64,000 bases of DNA, from assembly GCF_011386835.1 (NCBI RefSeq), contig NC_088794.1:66170506-66234505 (forward strand). The letters are read 5' to 3'. Under the pieces are notes generated by a model, which saw only the letters and a list, made by a program, of their open reading frames with translations, searched no databases and was not told the origin of the DNA. Positions 10,357 to 23,529 of this stretch are shown here, piece by piece. The translations under genes and the position numbers were made by a program. This stretch comes from Chrysemys picta bellii. Lineage: Eukaryota > Chordata > Testudines > Emydidae. Each line of letters starts with the position of its first letter. Position 1 is the first letter of the stretch.

Positions 10357-11690
10357 GACTCCACATTCAAGCTCCCTGAGCACTGGGTTGTGTGAAATCT
10401 GGATATGAATTTTGCATCTTGAACCCATGCCCATCTCATGCGTGCTGACAGGAAAACTGTGCTCCCTGATTTAATGTGCACAACCTTTTTCTCTGTTCCT
10501 TATTCCAAATAGGCAGCACCTGCAGGTTGGACTGCAAACTGCACCCTTTCACCACAGATGACAGCCATATCCTAAAGCAATGTGAGTTAAAAATGAATGC
10601 TATTCTCCAATCAAAAGGATTTAATGGAGTGGCACTCTTATATTATTTAAAGAAAAACGTTTCAGGGTTCACATGATTTTTTTTTCTTTTCAAGGCCACT
10701 TCTAAAATTTTCAGCTCTGACCAGAATCTGTGTAACTTTTTTTGCTTCTGTGATCACTATGGATGTGGCTAAGACATGTTCCAGGCAGAGAGATGTTTTC
10801 CTGCAACAGAAAAGTACAAACTATTACAAATGAGAGTGACATTGAAACAGGTGGAAAAATAAGTTGAGGTAGCTTAAAATAGAGAAGGCAACATGTCTCT
10901 ACAGCCTGTCTCACAAACTTTGACAAATGATACTAGATGAAATTTAAAAAATATAATACAGTAGCATTTGCTTTAAAGAAGTGATCAAGTAAGCTAACTA
11001 ACTTTTAAATGTCTGATTGTGGTCAGATGTGTGGTTATGTAATTCCATGCCCTACACAAACCCTCCTTAGAAAAACTATTCAGAGCATTCAAACAGAAAA
11101 ATTGCCATTAAGGCAATATATATGACAGGGGTAGTTAAAATTGAATGCTGAATCTTAACTCTGCTTCCTCATGCTTAAATGTTAGATGGTCTCTCTTTAT
11201 ATCATGAATTGGTTGTCAAATATTACAACGTATAATACAATACAAAATAGAACTTTATACAACCTTACATGCAGTTTCTCTAATCTAATGTCTAAAAGGC
11301 AGAGCGGCCTCTCTAATTTTCAGATTCCATTTGGACTAGCTGCTAAGAAAATTTGATATGGAAGATACCAGGAGAAACTAAATATGTAGGGCCTGATCCT
11401 CCTCTGGTGTTAACTGGCAGAGCTCTAAGTCCACCCCATTCTTTAAGTAACTTAATGTCTAACCTCTGCACTGGGAACAACTATTTAATCCTATAATAAG
11501 AAATTACTTGGAGGGGTAATGACTAGTTAGCAGAGATTGATGAAGGGAATGTACTGGTATGACCGTCGTGAGGAAGTAATAATGAGAATACACTCAGAAA
11601 CATCCAAGAGCATATAGCTGCGAGGGTTTGTCTGTAAAGCTAGTATTGTTCACAAAGGGATCAAGATGGATGGGGAGTTTCCATGAAATA
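10357..11690. other. AT-rich DNA, no gene seen
   Basis: No protein-like frame and no repeat ends recognised. Confidence 0.4.
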
Positions 11691-11692
11691 TT

Positions 11693-11900
11693 GTCTCATG
11701 GTTAATGCACTGGACTGAGACTCAGGAGACTGGGTTCAGTTCCTGGTTCTGCCACAGAGTTCCCTGGACAAGTCACTTCATTTCACTATGCTTCAGTTCC
11801 CCATCTGTAAATGGGGAATAATGGTATTTCCCTACCTCACAGGGGAGCTATGAGGAGACATTCATTAATGTTTGTCTGGTGCTAGATACAGTGCTACATG
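11693..11900 (+). repeat. MIR-like SINE, well preserved
   Basis: It follows the MIR order: TGGTTAATGCACTGGACTGA (tRNA-derived head with box-A-like sequence), GGGTTCAGTTCCTGGTTCTG (box-B-like), ACAAGTCACTTCATTTCAC, CAGTTCCCCATCTGTAAATG and TACCTCACAGGGGAGCTATG. This is the best preserved SINE in the window. Confidence 0.8.
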
Positions 11901-11904
11901 AGTA

Positions 11905-14280
11905 CAGTTGTGAGGTTGGGACTACAAATTTACCTTAATTGTGAGCTCAACTGTAAAAAAGGAGTGGAAGTTCATAAAGTGTCACAATAGCCTACATCAA
12001 CAAATGATGGGAAAAAGCACAAAAGTGAGACAGACTGAATTAGTCCCAACAAGAAGGCCTAATGATATTATTCAAGGACTATGTTAAGATTATACTTGGT
12101 AAACAAGAGAGTTTGAAACCGAAAATCAATTAACCAAAATTAGTGTGTTGGGATTTAGGCCTACTGGTAGACAAAATAATGAGGGAATAGGCTTTTCCAC
12201 TCCCTCCCTTTAGGGGTTCTTAAAGAAAGAGACTTTAGGAGAAAAATTGGCTGTTGGAGAGAGCTTCATCATCATGGCTGCTACCCTCACTGTCTCCTGG
12301 AACCTCAGATCTTCTTCATCCTGAGAGAAGTCCTGACCAGACCAGGACAGAAAGAAGGATCCAGGTGACATCATCACCTCTATCCGCTCCAGCTGAATCC
12401 CAAGTCTTTGTCTCCCTCCCTCCCCTCTGCAGAGTGTCCTTTTCATTCCCAACCTTATTTCTTCTTTTTCCTATCTCTCTTTTTTCCTCCTATCTTATAA
12501 GAGTTTAGTTTAAGATGGCCAAGGTGGAATATTTTGCTAGATTGTTGTAAGTGTGTGATCAGAGAGAGGCAGGTAAAATAGCTGGATGCAGGTACAAATT
12601 TGCCAGGTTGTGGAGTGGCTGATCAGACTGTTTGCTGAGCCTGTATTTTTTTCCACCAGCGAGGTTGCAAGTGAGAATCAGCAACAGAGACACAAACTTA
12701 ATTCTATCTTTGCTGTTCTTTTCTCTTCCCTCTTGTGTGTGTTGGTCTTGTCTCATCTTCTAGGAAACAGGATCAAACTTTAACAGCTACAGCCCATCTC
12801 AACTAACTTCTTCTCTTTTCCCCCCAAAGGACAAGTTATTACCACTTTTAATACCATCTAACAGATTGTCAGACAAGGGGTTTTTTCCTTCTAAAAACTC
12901 TCTCCAGCTAAAGGGAAAGGGAGCAAGGGATGTTGTTAAAATGAAATCTTACTTAATAGGTTATTTTTCCTTCTTTTCTGTATCTTTAATAAAGGGTTAA
13001 ACAGGATTTTTAATGGTGTGTTTGCCATGGTACTAAGCAGGCTGAGATCTCTGTATACCAACCCCCGAATCTTGTTTAAAAATGTTTAATGTTGAACAGT
13101 GACTGGGTTACAGCTTTAACCCATATATTAATCTAAATTAACACAACAGCACCTAGACAGACAGAGAACCAAACCCCAGATCTTATAAAAGCAATTCTGA
13201 AAAAGAAGGAGGGCTCGAGATATTGTTATTTCCCATGGGAGCAGGGCAAGGGTGTTACTGCTGCTTACAAACAGTAGGTCTGGGGTGACTGTTAAAGCAG
13301 GTGTTTTTTTCATTGTGTGCATCTGATGGTAAAGGCATGGTAAATTAATAGTCCTTATAAATTCTTCTCTGATCAGAAAGCTTCTGATTTTGGCTGTCAT
13401 ATACTATCGTTGAAAATACAAAGCCTAAAGCCAGCTATAATTGGATCAATTCAGAACCGCTCCATGAATTAACATGCAACAGTGAAATAATGATATATGG
13501 AACAACAGATGGTTTAGGAACTGAAAGGTCTTTTGAAAAAGAACAGTTTTGCTTGTACTGGGCAAATGGTGAGGGAAATCTGAGTTGACACTTACAAGGC
13601 TGGGTGTGCAGCAATTGGAGGCAGTTCTCATTCTAGAAAGAGAATGTTCTGCTTACATCTCAGTGCACCCAACAGTATGATTTTGATTGAAGACAGGCAG
13701 CCCCAATTCAAATGCCTCCAGTTATTAAACTATTCCTAGGCATCTTCAGCTAAGATAACTGCCTGCCACCTTTTTCAGCAACTGTTGATGGCTGAGCTAG
13801 CTCCATGCTATTCACTGAGCAGGTACTGGAAGAAATAGCACAAGAAGGAAACCATTGGTTGGGACGACACTTCCTACAGTACCATATGTTGTGTGATCTT
13901 TCTGTGCCTGAACAGAAGCATTTTACTTCCATGGAGTATGGTAGATAAGAAATATTGCATCTGTGGGGTTAAACAGAAAAAGCCTCCCACAACCCCTAAC
14001 ATTAATTACGTAAACTTATTTATAGATTTCCTAGAATATGCCACATCACATAGCTCAAGGTACATATAAAATATATTAAACACCATAATTTCTTGTCTAA
14101 TTTTCAAGAAGCAAATGAAAAAAGGATGTTCCCCCAAACCCATCTACCTATCTACTGACTTTCTTAGTGCCCATTGTATCAATAGGCCAGAGTACAATTT
14201 ATACTAGTAAAGCTGAATGCCCAATTCCCCAAGGATATAGGAAGAAATGACCCATATACTGTGGTTACACACAACCTTTG
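11905..14280. other. Non-coding DNA with pyrimidine-rich block, no gene assigned
   Basis: The part at 12180-13030 is pyrimidine-rich with TCTTTAATAAAGGG near 12985 and has the look of an old retroelement untranslated region, but I cannot name it and see no coding frame or borders. The rest is AT-rich without recognisable genes. Confidence 0.35.
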
Positions 14281-14281
14281 A

Positions 14282-14382
14282 GCCTGATTCTCTCCTCACT
14301 CTGGTTTTACATCTGTTACAATGTCAATTTCAGTGGTGTTACTCCTGATTTACACCAGTGTAAGTGAGAAGAGAATCAGTGA
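14282..14382. repeat. Foldback repeat of the GATTCTCTCCTCACT type
   Basis: Imperfect palindrome: CCTGATTCTCTCCTCACTCT on the left and AAGTGAGAAGAGAATCAGTG on the right are inverted copies, and GTTTTACATCTGTTACA pairs with TGATTTACACCAGTGTAA around a central TCAATTTCAGTGG. Non-coding. Confidence 0.65.
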
Positions 14383-14679
14383 AACCAGCAAGGGAAGCAA
14401 ACTTCAGAATTCGGGCCCTCCAGTGAGAATGCCTGGCTATTGCCCCAGATATTTAAATTTGTTAGTTCAGATGCTTCAGGTAACCTCAGCATCTCAGTGG
14501 CATATTCTGTGCCTGAGAAGGGAGGGGGCACCTTACTCTGCCCACCCCCACATCACAGCCATGTTAAACAAGACCACAATTGTCCATAATTATATTATTT
14601 GAAGCCCTTGAAACTACCCCGAAAGTAAGGTACTACTGAACACCAGTATGTGGATCAGAATCTGGCCCTTTATAAACAT

Positions 14680-14830
14680 CAACAAAACCCTCTCACATTC
14701 CCATGAGGTAAGTAAGTATATGTTATTGTCCTCATTTTACAGATAATGAAACTAAGGGAAAGAAATTAAGAGATTTGCCCAAGGTTCCAGGAGCCTGGAC
14801 CACTAGCGTTGAGACACCGTATAACAATCT
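14680..14830 (-). repeat. MIR-like SINE relic, reverse orientation
   Basis: Reverse-orientation MIR text: CCATGAGGTAAGTAAGTAT, TCATTTTACAGATAATGAAA, AGAGATTTGCCCAAGGTTCC. Confidence 0.6.
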
Positions 14831-14831
14831 A

Positions 14832-15845
14832 CCAGGCCTCTAGTACTGAGCACCTAGACTTTCTAAGGCATAGATCTCCATGTGGTTTATGTTCCACAAA
14901 TACACCCATTATATCAAATCTAGGCAGCTGAACGGGGAGGAAAACACAACTCATCTTCACCTTTATGCCAACAGCTGCACTCATAATGCTATTGACTGAG
15001 AAAATGAGAAAGCAAAGCCAAAGTTGAGCAATGATACATGAAGCAGTAAAACTTCTGATAATGGTTCATAGTTAAATAAATGTATTTAATATTGAACTCT
15101 GGATATAATAATTCTTACTAGGTAATAAACGATCACTGACAGATAGAGCTATACAACAAAGAAAGATCTTTAAAAAGAAAGGAAAGCCTGCATATTATGA
15201 CACCTGGTGTTTTGATTTTTTGTTTCAATGGCTCACACAGAGAGCTTTATATGACTATTAAAAAATGTATTTCTAAATACATTATATTTTGTGGAGGCAG
15301 TATAGGTAAAGCCCTCAAGAAAACCTGAAGTGTCTGCCAGCTGCCCATTGATTGAATTTGTTGTTACACATGGAGATGTGACAGCAAGTGGACTTTTCCA
15401 TTTCTTTTGTAACATTTATTGTTTGTTTTTCATTTCCAAGGCTGATGGCATTAAGTTGCCTGTCACAGCTGTCTCTGCCTTTGCGGGACGGATAGCCGTA
15501 AGGCTTGTGCCTCTATGTTTCTGTCTATGGCAAGGCTCTTCATTTTTCTCTGAAGGAAAAATAATTTCTTTAGATTCTGCCTGTAAGATTATATTTTATG
15601 TGATTGTTTCTTTCTAGCTTTCCCTTTCAGCTGGTTACTTAGCAAGTACCGACTGAAACATCTTTGTGTCAGGTGTGCTGGGGGTGCAACACTTCTATGC
15701 TACGATGATGGGCAATATAGAACACCAAAGAGAGATGGCTAATTGCAGAGCCACTTGGAAAAAACATTATAAAGTTATGATCTAACAGAATGGGGAGGAA
15801 GCCTGGATGGCTAGGGAAATACAGAGCCCTTCATGTTTAGGTCTC
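14832..15845. other. Single-copy-looking DNA, no gene seen
   Basis: The stretch 15320-15640 is not like any repeat I recognise. It carries a small group of CpGs (TTTGCGGGACGGATAGCCG near 15481) in an otherwise CpG-poor region. No convincing exon: the open frames lack protein-like composition and splice context. Confidence 0.35.
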
Positions 15846-15847
15846 TA

Positions 15848-16235
15848 GAAGAGCTGGCTGGAAATTTTTCAATGAAACTTTTTTTGTTGGAAAATGCCAA
15901 TTTGTCCAAAAGGTTTCCCAGGTTCAGGATGGAATTTCTGGGAAGGGAAAGAAGACAGAGTGATGGATTTACCCCACAATAGCCTAGTGGTGGTCAGCAG
16001 GAATGTGGGAGACCCATGTTCTTGTCTCTACTCTAGATTAGGCAGAGCACAGGCTTGAGTCTGGCTTTCCCACAGGCTAGATGAGTGCCTAACGATTTGG
16101 GGGTGGGATATTTTTTTCAGAAAAATGAGGAAAGGTCTCATTTTTGTTGCAATGCAAAACAAAAACAAACTCCAAAACCTTGAGATTTTTCACTAAAATG
16201 GAATACTTGTTTTCAGGCCAACCCTAGTTGCCAGT
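15848..16235. mobile_element. AT-rich MITE (GAGCTGGCTGGAAA end)
   Basis: The left end GAGCTGGCTGGAAATTTTTC and the reverse complement of the right end (CTAGGGTTGGCCTGAAAACA) are weakly inverted, and the interior has the TTTTTCA/TGAAAAA pairs typical of this family (AATGAAACTTTTTTTGTTGG; GAGATTTTTCACTAAAATGG). Inside, near 15965-16080, lies part of a second repeat (CCTAGTGGTGGTCAGCAGGA) that resembles 17535-17670, so this may be a nested pair. Confidence 0.45.
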
Positions 16236-17228
16236 TCAACTCTGACCCAAGGTGATAGTTGCTCAGGCTCATTACAATCTGCTGGTTTATGTGAAATGAA
16301 TTAGTGGCCTCTGTCTTGTCCATACTCCATTGTCATAACTGACACTGAGCAGGGATCACAAGGCTTGAATAGACATGGAGGCTGAATGACCACCTATCCT
16401 TAAAAGTTATCCTTCCAAGGTTAAGGTCCATTGGTAGGGTGCGATAGGTAAACTCAGCCTGCCTCTGCTCACACTGCACCCGATTCACTTCTGAATTACT
16501 TCAGTTTGATATTAGAATAAGTCCACTAATTTCCAGGGAGTTACAGCAGCATACAATTGGAGTAAACAGGATTTACACAGCCCATTGTATCTATTTTGTG
16601 AGTAAAGAGAGGATTTTAGTCTTTAACACTGTCAGCCTGGCATATTACACAAGCAATAAATTTTCTTTTAAAAAGAAAGAGAGCCTCCAGCACTATTCCA
16701 AAGATTTTTTTTCTTTCCCAGCAATCTCCTTAAATTTCTTATTCTTCGTCATGCTATTGCAGTAGTGCTAAATACAGATGAGACAATACTAACTAAGACC
16801 TTCAGGAAATAAGTTTTTGAATAATTTTCTTAGGTACTGAATGCTTCCTTTGAACTTCTGGGCTGTGGGTACCCAGGTATGTCAATAACTGTCTCTCCTG
16901 AAAGCAGGCAAATCTTAAAACACAGATAATATGACAGTAGCTACTGTGTCCCTAGGGCAGGTAAGCTCTATCAATTAACTGGGCTTTCTGTTAAATAAAA
17001 AATGTGGCCATTTTCCTACTGCAGATGGCTTGAATTGCTGCAACATTATTAATATTTATCTGGCATGATCAGGACATTTTAAAAGCACGTTTTAAATCCT
17101 GTCCAAATTAGGACTGCATTGTCTTCTCACATATGCTAGTTTTACAACAATGTAAAATGTTGCTCTATTGACTTCAGTGGAATTGCTCACAATGTCTGAC
17201 TACATCCAGTGATGTTTTTATTTACACT

Positions 17229-17956
17229 AGGGGCTAGCTCCACAAAGGGATTTAGATACTAAAGTACCATTTTAGGTGCCTAAGTCCAAATGTAGAACCT
17301 CAAACCTTTGCTCAGTTGCTGCCTAACCCTATAGGTGACTAAGTTTCTGCTGGTGGGCATGTGCAAAGCCACGTAAGGCCTGAGCAGTTTGGCACCTAAG
17401 TCCTAGCAGTATTCACAACCTAGATATCCCTCGCCTATCTGTAGGGCTCCATTCAGTAAGCATTCTCAGAGTATGCCTAATCTATAAAAAAAATTGCCAA
17501 GGAAGGGATGGTAACTTTCCCCACCTCTTATATCCAATAGCCCAGTGGTTAGGGCATATGCCCAGGATGTGGGAGACATTGATTCATATCCTCACTCTGC
17601 CTGAATTGGAGCAGGGACTTGAACGTAGGTCTCCTAGCTCCCTGAGGAGTGCCCTAACCACTGTAGTGCATAGTATTCTAGGGTGGATACCTGTAATCTC
17701 TCCTTTTGAAGCTGTTCCACTTTTTATGAAATACTGAAATAGTCATTGGAGAAGAGACTGGAACCCAGGGCTGCAGGTCTGTGTGCTAACCACTAGGCTA
17801 TAGAATCATTCTCACTCTCTCTCTGGCATAACTCTTACCATGCTTATAATATAGAAGCCTGGGTGCCTAAGTCAGGGCTGTGAATTCCACTGGGGAGCAG
17901 GTGAATAAACTCAGGTAGTGTAACACTAAGCATAAGTCCCTTTTGTGGATCAGGAC
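17229..17956. mobile_element. DNA element with terminal inverted repeats and internal foldback
   Basis: The left end GGGGCTAGCTCCACAAAGGG and the reverse complement of the right end (GGTCCTGATCCACAAAAGGG) share about 15 of 20 bases. Internally GTGGTTAGGGCA (about 17549) and TGCCCTAACCAC (about 17650) form an exact inverted pair with a tRNA-like appearance, and a third related stretch CTAACCACTAGGCTATAG follows near 17788. No transposase frame. I found no matching target duplication, so the class is open (hAT-like is possible). Confidence 0.55.
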
Positions 17957-17964
17957 CTATCTTT

Positions 17965-19185
17965 TGAACAGTGTACAATAATATGCAACCAAAAAACAAT
18001 AAGAGTTTGGGTGTCATTAAATGAGTGCACTTGCTTTATAAGTATCCAAACTCTGTCCACTGTATTTATTTTTTCACTTTAGTTCTAGTTTATTGAGAAT
18101 ATTGATTCAACTTGCTGGAAGAGCCAAGGAAGTAAGAGTATTGGTAGTTATTCTAACTATTTAAGCCCTGAAATCTACTTTAGCTTTAGCCATCTGCTAA
18201 AGGATCAAACTCAGGTTAAAGTAATGAAAGCTATTGGACACCACCCTGGAAAACATGGGAACATTGTACGGCTTAATTATCGGTTTCCTTTCTCCCCATT
18301 CAGATATCTAAGTGTCATGTTTCTTTTTGCCTGCTTAGTGCTGAAATATTGGCTACACTATTGGAGGACAAAAGACTGCTCATTACAAGTGTTGGCATCC
18401 TATACGTTCAACATGGGTTCCTGAATTCAAAAATACAATGTTGGAACGCAATGTTGGCAGATAGCAAGAAAGATTTTCAACAAAATATAATCGATTCCAA
18501 TTTTGTAATTGGCTACAATGCATTGCTAATTATAATTAAAGGAAATAGTTTATTGTTTTAATTGCTGTTTCCCCTTGTTAACTATCCACAGTCTCTAAAC
18601 TGTATGCAAGTGAATAATAGTATAAACATCCAAGAAAGAAGGTTACAGTCGAGGCTCAAATTGGTATTGCAATCAAGCAGATCAAAACAGCTAGCTAGCT
18701 GTTCCCTTAACATATAGGAATCCCCTAGGTGGCATATAGCCAGCTCTGCCCCTACTGCAGAGGGTGTATTGGGAATTTGATGGGATTGGGCCAGGGAGCA
18801 ACTGACCCTCAGCGGCATAATGGCCATAGTTAGGGGACCATTACAATTTAGCATAAGTTAGAACATCCCTTAGGATCTTATAAATTACACAAGGGGTTAG
18901 TTTTGTTCCCCAGCTGACCACTGGGTTGAGGGAGGTGGAAAAGTGGCTCAGAGCTCCCTTCCCACCCCCCATTTGGGCCGAATATGAAGTTAGTAAAGCT
19001 GAGGCTCCACCCCAATATCTTCTGTAGAGAATAATTAGGCAGAAGAGGTCAACATTATTCATGGTGTGATGCCACTACGTCAGGGGAGTTGCAGCAGGGT
19101 TGAATTTGGCTCAAGCTGGCTACTGATTAATAAGGACCACAATCATCCCCCATGTCTTAACATAAGCCCTAAACACCTTAGGAGT
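17965..19185. other. Mixed non-coding DNA, no gene seen
   Basis: No protein-like frame. Short open frames here lack any family motif. Confidence 0.4.
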
Positions 19186-19189
19186 GTGG

Positions 19190-19335
19190 GGGGGGGATTT
19201 GTAGATGCATAAAGGGAGTTAGGTGCCCAGATCCCATTGGATTTCAATGGGAATTAGGTGTCCAGATCCCACTGGTTTCAGTGGGAGTTGGGTGTTACGC
19301 TGCCCTTTGTGCCTTTGAACATCTCCCCTGAATGC
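19190..19335. repeat. Foldback element with short internal repeats
   Basis: The phrase GGGAGTTAGGTGCCCAGATC, then GGGAATTAGGTGTCCAGATC, then GGGAGTTGGGTGTTACG recurs about every 34-35 bp. The right flank CCCTTTGTGCCTTTGAA is a loose inverted match to the left flank GCATAAAGGG. It belongs to the reptile repeats built on CCCATTGAAATCAATGGG. Confidence 0.5.
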
Positions 19336-19859
19336 ATACATAGCATTTCCTCTGCTCACGGCTGAAGTTGTTTTCTGTCTGGTGTTACCTTATCTTGTCC
19401 TAATTTCTTTAGTTCATGAGATCCACGGCCTATTTGCTTTTGATGACTGAATCATTTTGGTTGAACAGAAACATGGTTACCTGCGGGTGTTTCTTTCCCT
19501 ACAGAAGCATGCTTTCATGGTTATGATGTTTATGAGCCTGAAGCTAGTGGCTGGGAAGGCAACACAGCACTTAACTCCAGATGGCCCATTTTTCAATGCC
19601 GCTAACATGATTCATTTATCTTTTGAACAACTATTCCTTCTGATCCACCTATACACTTCATTTTCTTACTAAAAATGATTTCCTCCTGATTTTAGTTTCA
19701 TACATGGATATTATATTCATTTTTCTCCTCTATTCTTTTCACTGGCACTAACTGCTCACTTCCATATTTGATCATTTAAATTTATAATCCAGAAACTTCC
19801 AACAAATCTGCCTTCCAACCTGTAGTATATAGGAATTGGGCAGAATCCCTTTAAATAGT

Positions 19860-20062
19860 GCGTGAGCCCTCTAGTGGCCCTCACTGTCTTCTGTGTTTCT
19901 GTAGCCACCAGAACCCTTTCAAAGCAGCAGTGTATATATGTAGCTAGGCCTTGTATGTTGAATATGTTTAATAAACACTGTTATTTATCACTTATTTTTC
20001 TTGTGTGATTCCCACACATGTTATGTAAAAGAGCAAGATACACAATAATTGGTGAGCAGGCT
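19860..20062 (+). repeat. Possible 3' half of an LTR with leader
   Basis: The order CCTCTAGTGGCCCTCACTG, TATATATGTAG, TTTAATAAACACTG (polyadenylation-like AATAAA), TTGTGTGATTCCCACACA and then AATTGGTGAGCAGGCTAGGA resembles R-U5 of an LTR followed by a primer-binding-site-like TGG. No second LTR or coding region follows, and the left border is not visible. Low confidence. Confidence 0.3.
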
Positions 20063-21244
20063 AGGATACTACTTGGTTCCGGTATATCGAACAGAATTTA
20101 TTTCAATCCCTAGATTTAACATACTGGGCCAGATTCTCTACACAATTACAGTCTCTTTGCACTTTGCAGGTAGTGCAAATGGGCCATAATCTGGCTGTAA
20201 ATGCCCAGCAGCGACACTTTCTGCTGGCACAACTGTGCCACACCAGACCATGCACCAGTGGGGGAAGGAGGCGGCAGGGAAGGGGTAATGCAGAGTGGAA
20301 CTTCATTACAACTGTCCTCCAGTGATGGAGAATCCAGTGAAAACCCAGCAGCACAATTCAGAGCAGCATGGGAACTTTCTAAATTGCATCAGGGCTGGGA
20401 CTGAGGCTTCTTCCTTGCCAAATGGAGCTCTGGTGCAGGGGAAAATCAAACTCATTATGTTTAGTGATTGGTTCTGATCTTTTAAAATCCCGTCTTTAAT
20501 TCTCAGCATTTTAAATATTTGAAGATTGAGTTTTTATGATTGTGTTCATTTTTTTCCCTTTTAGGACATGTTTGCTGTATATCTATATAATTATAAAAAA
20601 TTATAAAATAGCTGAACTGAAGATTTTAGTTATTTTGGACATCTATCAATCAATGCTCTTTTCCAATTAATTTGCTAGTTGTAAACCAGAGACTCACCTG
20701 ATAATGATATGTTTCCTTGTGCAATTTCTTTTAATTGTGCACGTTGTATTGTACATGTCTAAATCTAAGTTGTATCTGCAGTATTTATCATATATTCTAC
20801 ATGTACCATATCTACTAATACCTGTGTATTAAGATGATCATCTGAGCTGGGAAAAGGAAAAGGTGAGATTGTATTCTGACCATGTCCGTAGCAGTAGGTC
20901 AAAGTGAGAGAAGATACATGTAGTTGTCTGGGTTTTAATACATTCCTTACATTGTGCATGATGATCATGAACTCAGTGAATTGTAACTTCTGCTAAAAGC
21001 CATGTTCTTACATTATACTGCTCTATCAAACTTTATATTCTGTCATTCAGTATTTTTTCACTCTGCTTTTTCTTCATCCAATTACAGTAAGTTGTTGAAC
21101 ACTATATTCACCTATCCTTCTCATCAAGAGATGGTTTCATCCATGAGGTACATGATATAGAATAGATTATGTGCAATTGCTCTTTTCACTTTAGAGAAGT
21201 GTTTATAAACTACTGGTGCTGAATTGTATTAAATCAATATTGTC
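20063..21244. other. Non-coding DNA, no gene seen
   Basis: 20120-20480 is somewhat GC-richer with GGGCCAGATTCTCTACACA at its start, a phrase common in sauropsid foldback repeats. No coding frame was supported. Confidence 0.35.
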
Positions 21245-21289
21245 AGGTGGCAGGGATCTTTATTATTAGTCATCTGAAACAATCAGTCT

Positions 21290-21885
21290 TTCACTTTAAG
21301 ATATTTGTCATATTGTCTGGAGTGGCTCACAACTGTGAGTGCCTATCTCAGGGTAGACTGTCAGAAAACAAGGGCAGACACTCCAAACTGGGGGGTTGTT
21401 CTATTATTAGATTTCATCAAGCCAGTAACAAATATGAACTCATGGATCACTATACCAGTCTTACCATGGAGTCACAGACAGTCCCCTTACACTCTCCAGA
21501 CTATCTTGCCACCCAGACAAACTGGACTTTGTGACAAAAGATTACTAAAACCAAAAATCACACCACATCAGGTTACTCCCAGTCCCAGGAGACCAGTCAT
21601 TTGCCCCAGATCAATTGATACTCCATATCTTATACCAAACGTAACACTGGCAGCAAATTCCATGGTAAAGAGACTATAATTTTATTAGTTAAGAAAAAAG
21701 AATGAGAGCTATTGAGCGATTAAAGCAGGTAAAATATAATAACAGGTGAGTCAAAGTTTATAAATCCACAATGATAGCAGAGATGGAGTAATCTGCCAGT
21801 TTCCCCAAAGTCTTTTCAGGGCTACCTAGAATAACTCTGGGGATCACTGCTGTCTTGTTCAGTTATTCTGCCCTGTTAGAATCCA
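21290..21885 (-). mobile_element. LTR-like interspersed repeat, copy 1 (minus)
   Basis: Its reverse complement matches 34110-35040 over most of its length. For example AAAGTCCAGTTTGTCTGGGT then GGCAAGATAG; GGACTGTCTGTGACTCC; CCAGTGTTACGTTTGGTATA; and AAAGACTTTGGGGAAACTGG. It reads like an LTR (AATAAAATT near the middle on the minus strand), but I could not fix TG...CA borders. This copy lacks the hAT insertion seen in the other. Confidence 0.6.
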
Positions 21886-22967
21886 AACTATCCAGAGATC
21901 AAGGATCTTCCTTTGAATCAGTACTTATGGCTTCTTCTCCATACAACAATCTGATAACTGTTTTTACTCACACAATGGCCAATTGCTTTGAATTAGTATT
22001 TCCAGTTACAGGGATATGCATAATGTAAATGCCTGCCATTACATTATAATAAGAACAGATAAGTGAAAACTATGCAAGTAACATTCCATTAGTTTTCATG
22101 AAGTTTTAACACCTGAATACACTTTTACTTTAACACAGACTTTGATCTAGGGTTATTTAATTACCGGGCATGCATAATGTGAATGTAATGTAACAGTAAA
22201 CAACAGGATATAGGCAAAAACAATACAATTAACATTTCCTTTGATCTGTAACACACAAGTAAATTGGCATTAACTATACAAGTGAATTGGCCTATGGCTC
22301 TGGCCTGAGCTACTCTGTCAGCATCACAGTAGGTACACTAGGCTAGTTCTATGTCCCCCAAGCATTTCACTCCCGGAAGAGGAATCCCAGGTAGCTGCCT
22401 ATGCCAGATTTCTGTCTGCTTTATCACCAAAGTGGCAGAAAGCCTCCAGTTCGTAGAAATAATCAGGGTCACATATTGAAAATAATTAGCTTCTTTTAAT
22501 ATGCATCCAGGACTTTTATTTTTGTCTAAGTTTGGTAAGTTGGATAAACTCGCTATGTAATCAATTGATTCCTCATGTAACACATATTTATCTACACAAG
22601 CAACTTCTTCAGTATTAAGCAAAGAATCTATTAATCTGTTACGAGATACAATCAACAATTATATGCTTTAACCAATGCAAATCATTCATCAAGGACTCAG
22701 AAGAAATATTTACATTTAGAAGTGAAACACTTTCAGTTCAGGAAATTAAGTAATTTACAAGCTTCAAAGAAAGCACAAGTTTGCATCATTTTCCACACGG
22801 AGAAAAAGAACAATAAAAAGCTTTGGGATAAAAGTCAAGTTTAATACATTTTTCTCCAACTGTAATATTGTGTTTAAGAATATTGATTTTTAAGAATTCT
22901 TGGAGTGTTGCCTTTAATATGTTGATAGTTTGCAAATTAACTATAACTTTTCAGGAAAAGACCTCCA

Positions 22968-23263
22968 GGTATGTCTATACTGCAGCTGGGAATTGTGATT
23001 CCCAGCATCGGTATATACATTCATCCCAGCTCAGCTTGAACTAGCATGCTAAAAAGAGCACATGGGCATCGTGGCAGCTTGGAATAGCTGCCTGAGTCCA
23101 AGACCCTGCGACTCACTGTGTCCAAGCTCAGGTGGCTAGCTCAAGTCACAGCCAGTGACTCAACATCCACACTGCTATTTTTAGTGCCCTAGCTTGAGCT
23201 GAGCTAGATTAAGTCTGTCTACCTGCCCTGGGAATCAGACCTCCCAGATGCTGCATTGATATA
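22968..23263. mobile_element. Harbinger-type MITE
   Basis: The left end TATGTCTATACTGCAGCTGG and the reverse complement of the right end (TATATCAATGCAGCATCTGG) are inverted relatives, and both continue to GATTCCC. The interior has inverted AGCTCAAG and CTTGAGCT type segments. The second copy lies at 27323-27618 through the tandem duplication. Confidence 0.65.
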
Positions 23264-23529
23264 CTCTAAGTATTACTTAGTGAAAATCATCTGCTCAATG
23301 CAGTGACATGGACCAAAAATTCAAACTATTCAATGCAGTCAATTTGTTATATGAATTTAGAACATTTTTTCTCTTTGCCAATTGTTTATAATCAGATAAC
23401 AATTTTAACAAAATTGTTTGTTCATCAGTATTGTTGATGAATAATTTTTATGAACATATTTGTTGTATGGAGTGTATGTAAAATGTTTTTCATAGAACAG
23501 TCGATCATTTTATAGTCAGTACGTTGTCA

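Noticed and set aside
11693..11900. tRNA-like A and B boxes as a tRNA gene
   Set aside because: The surrounding text follows the MIR SINE order; no cloverleaf acceptor stem is formed.
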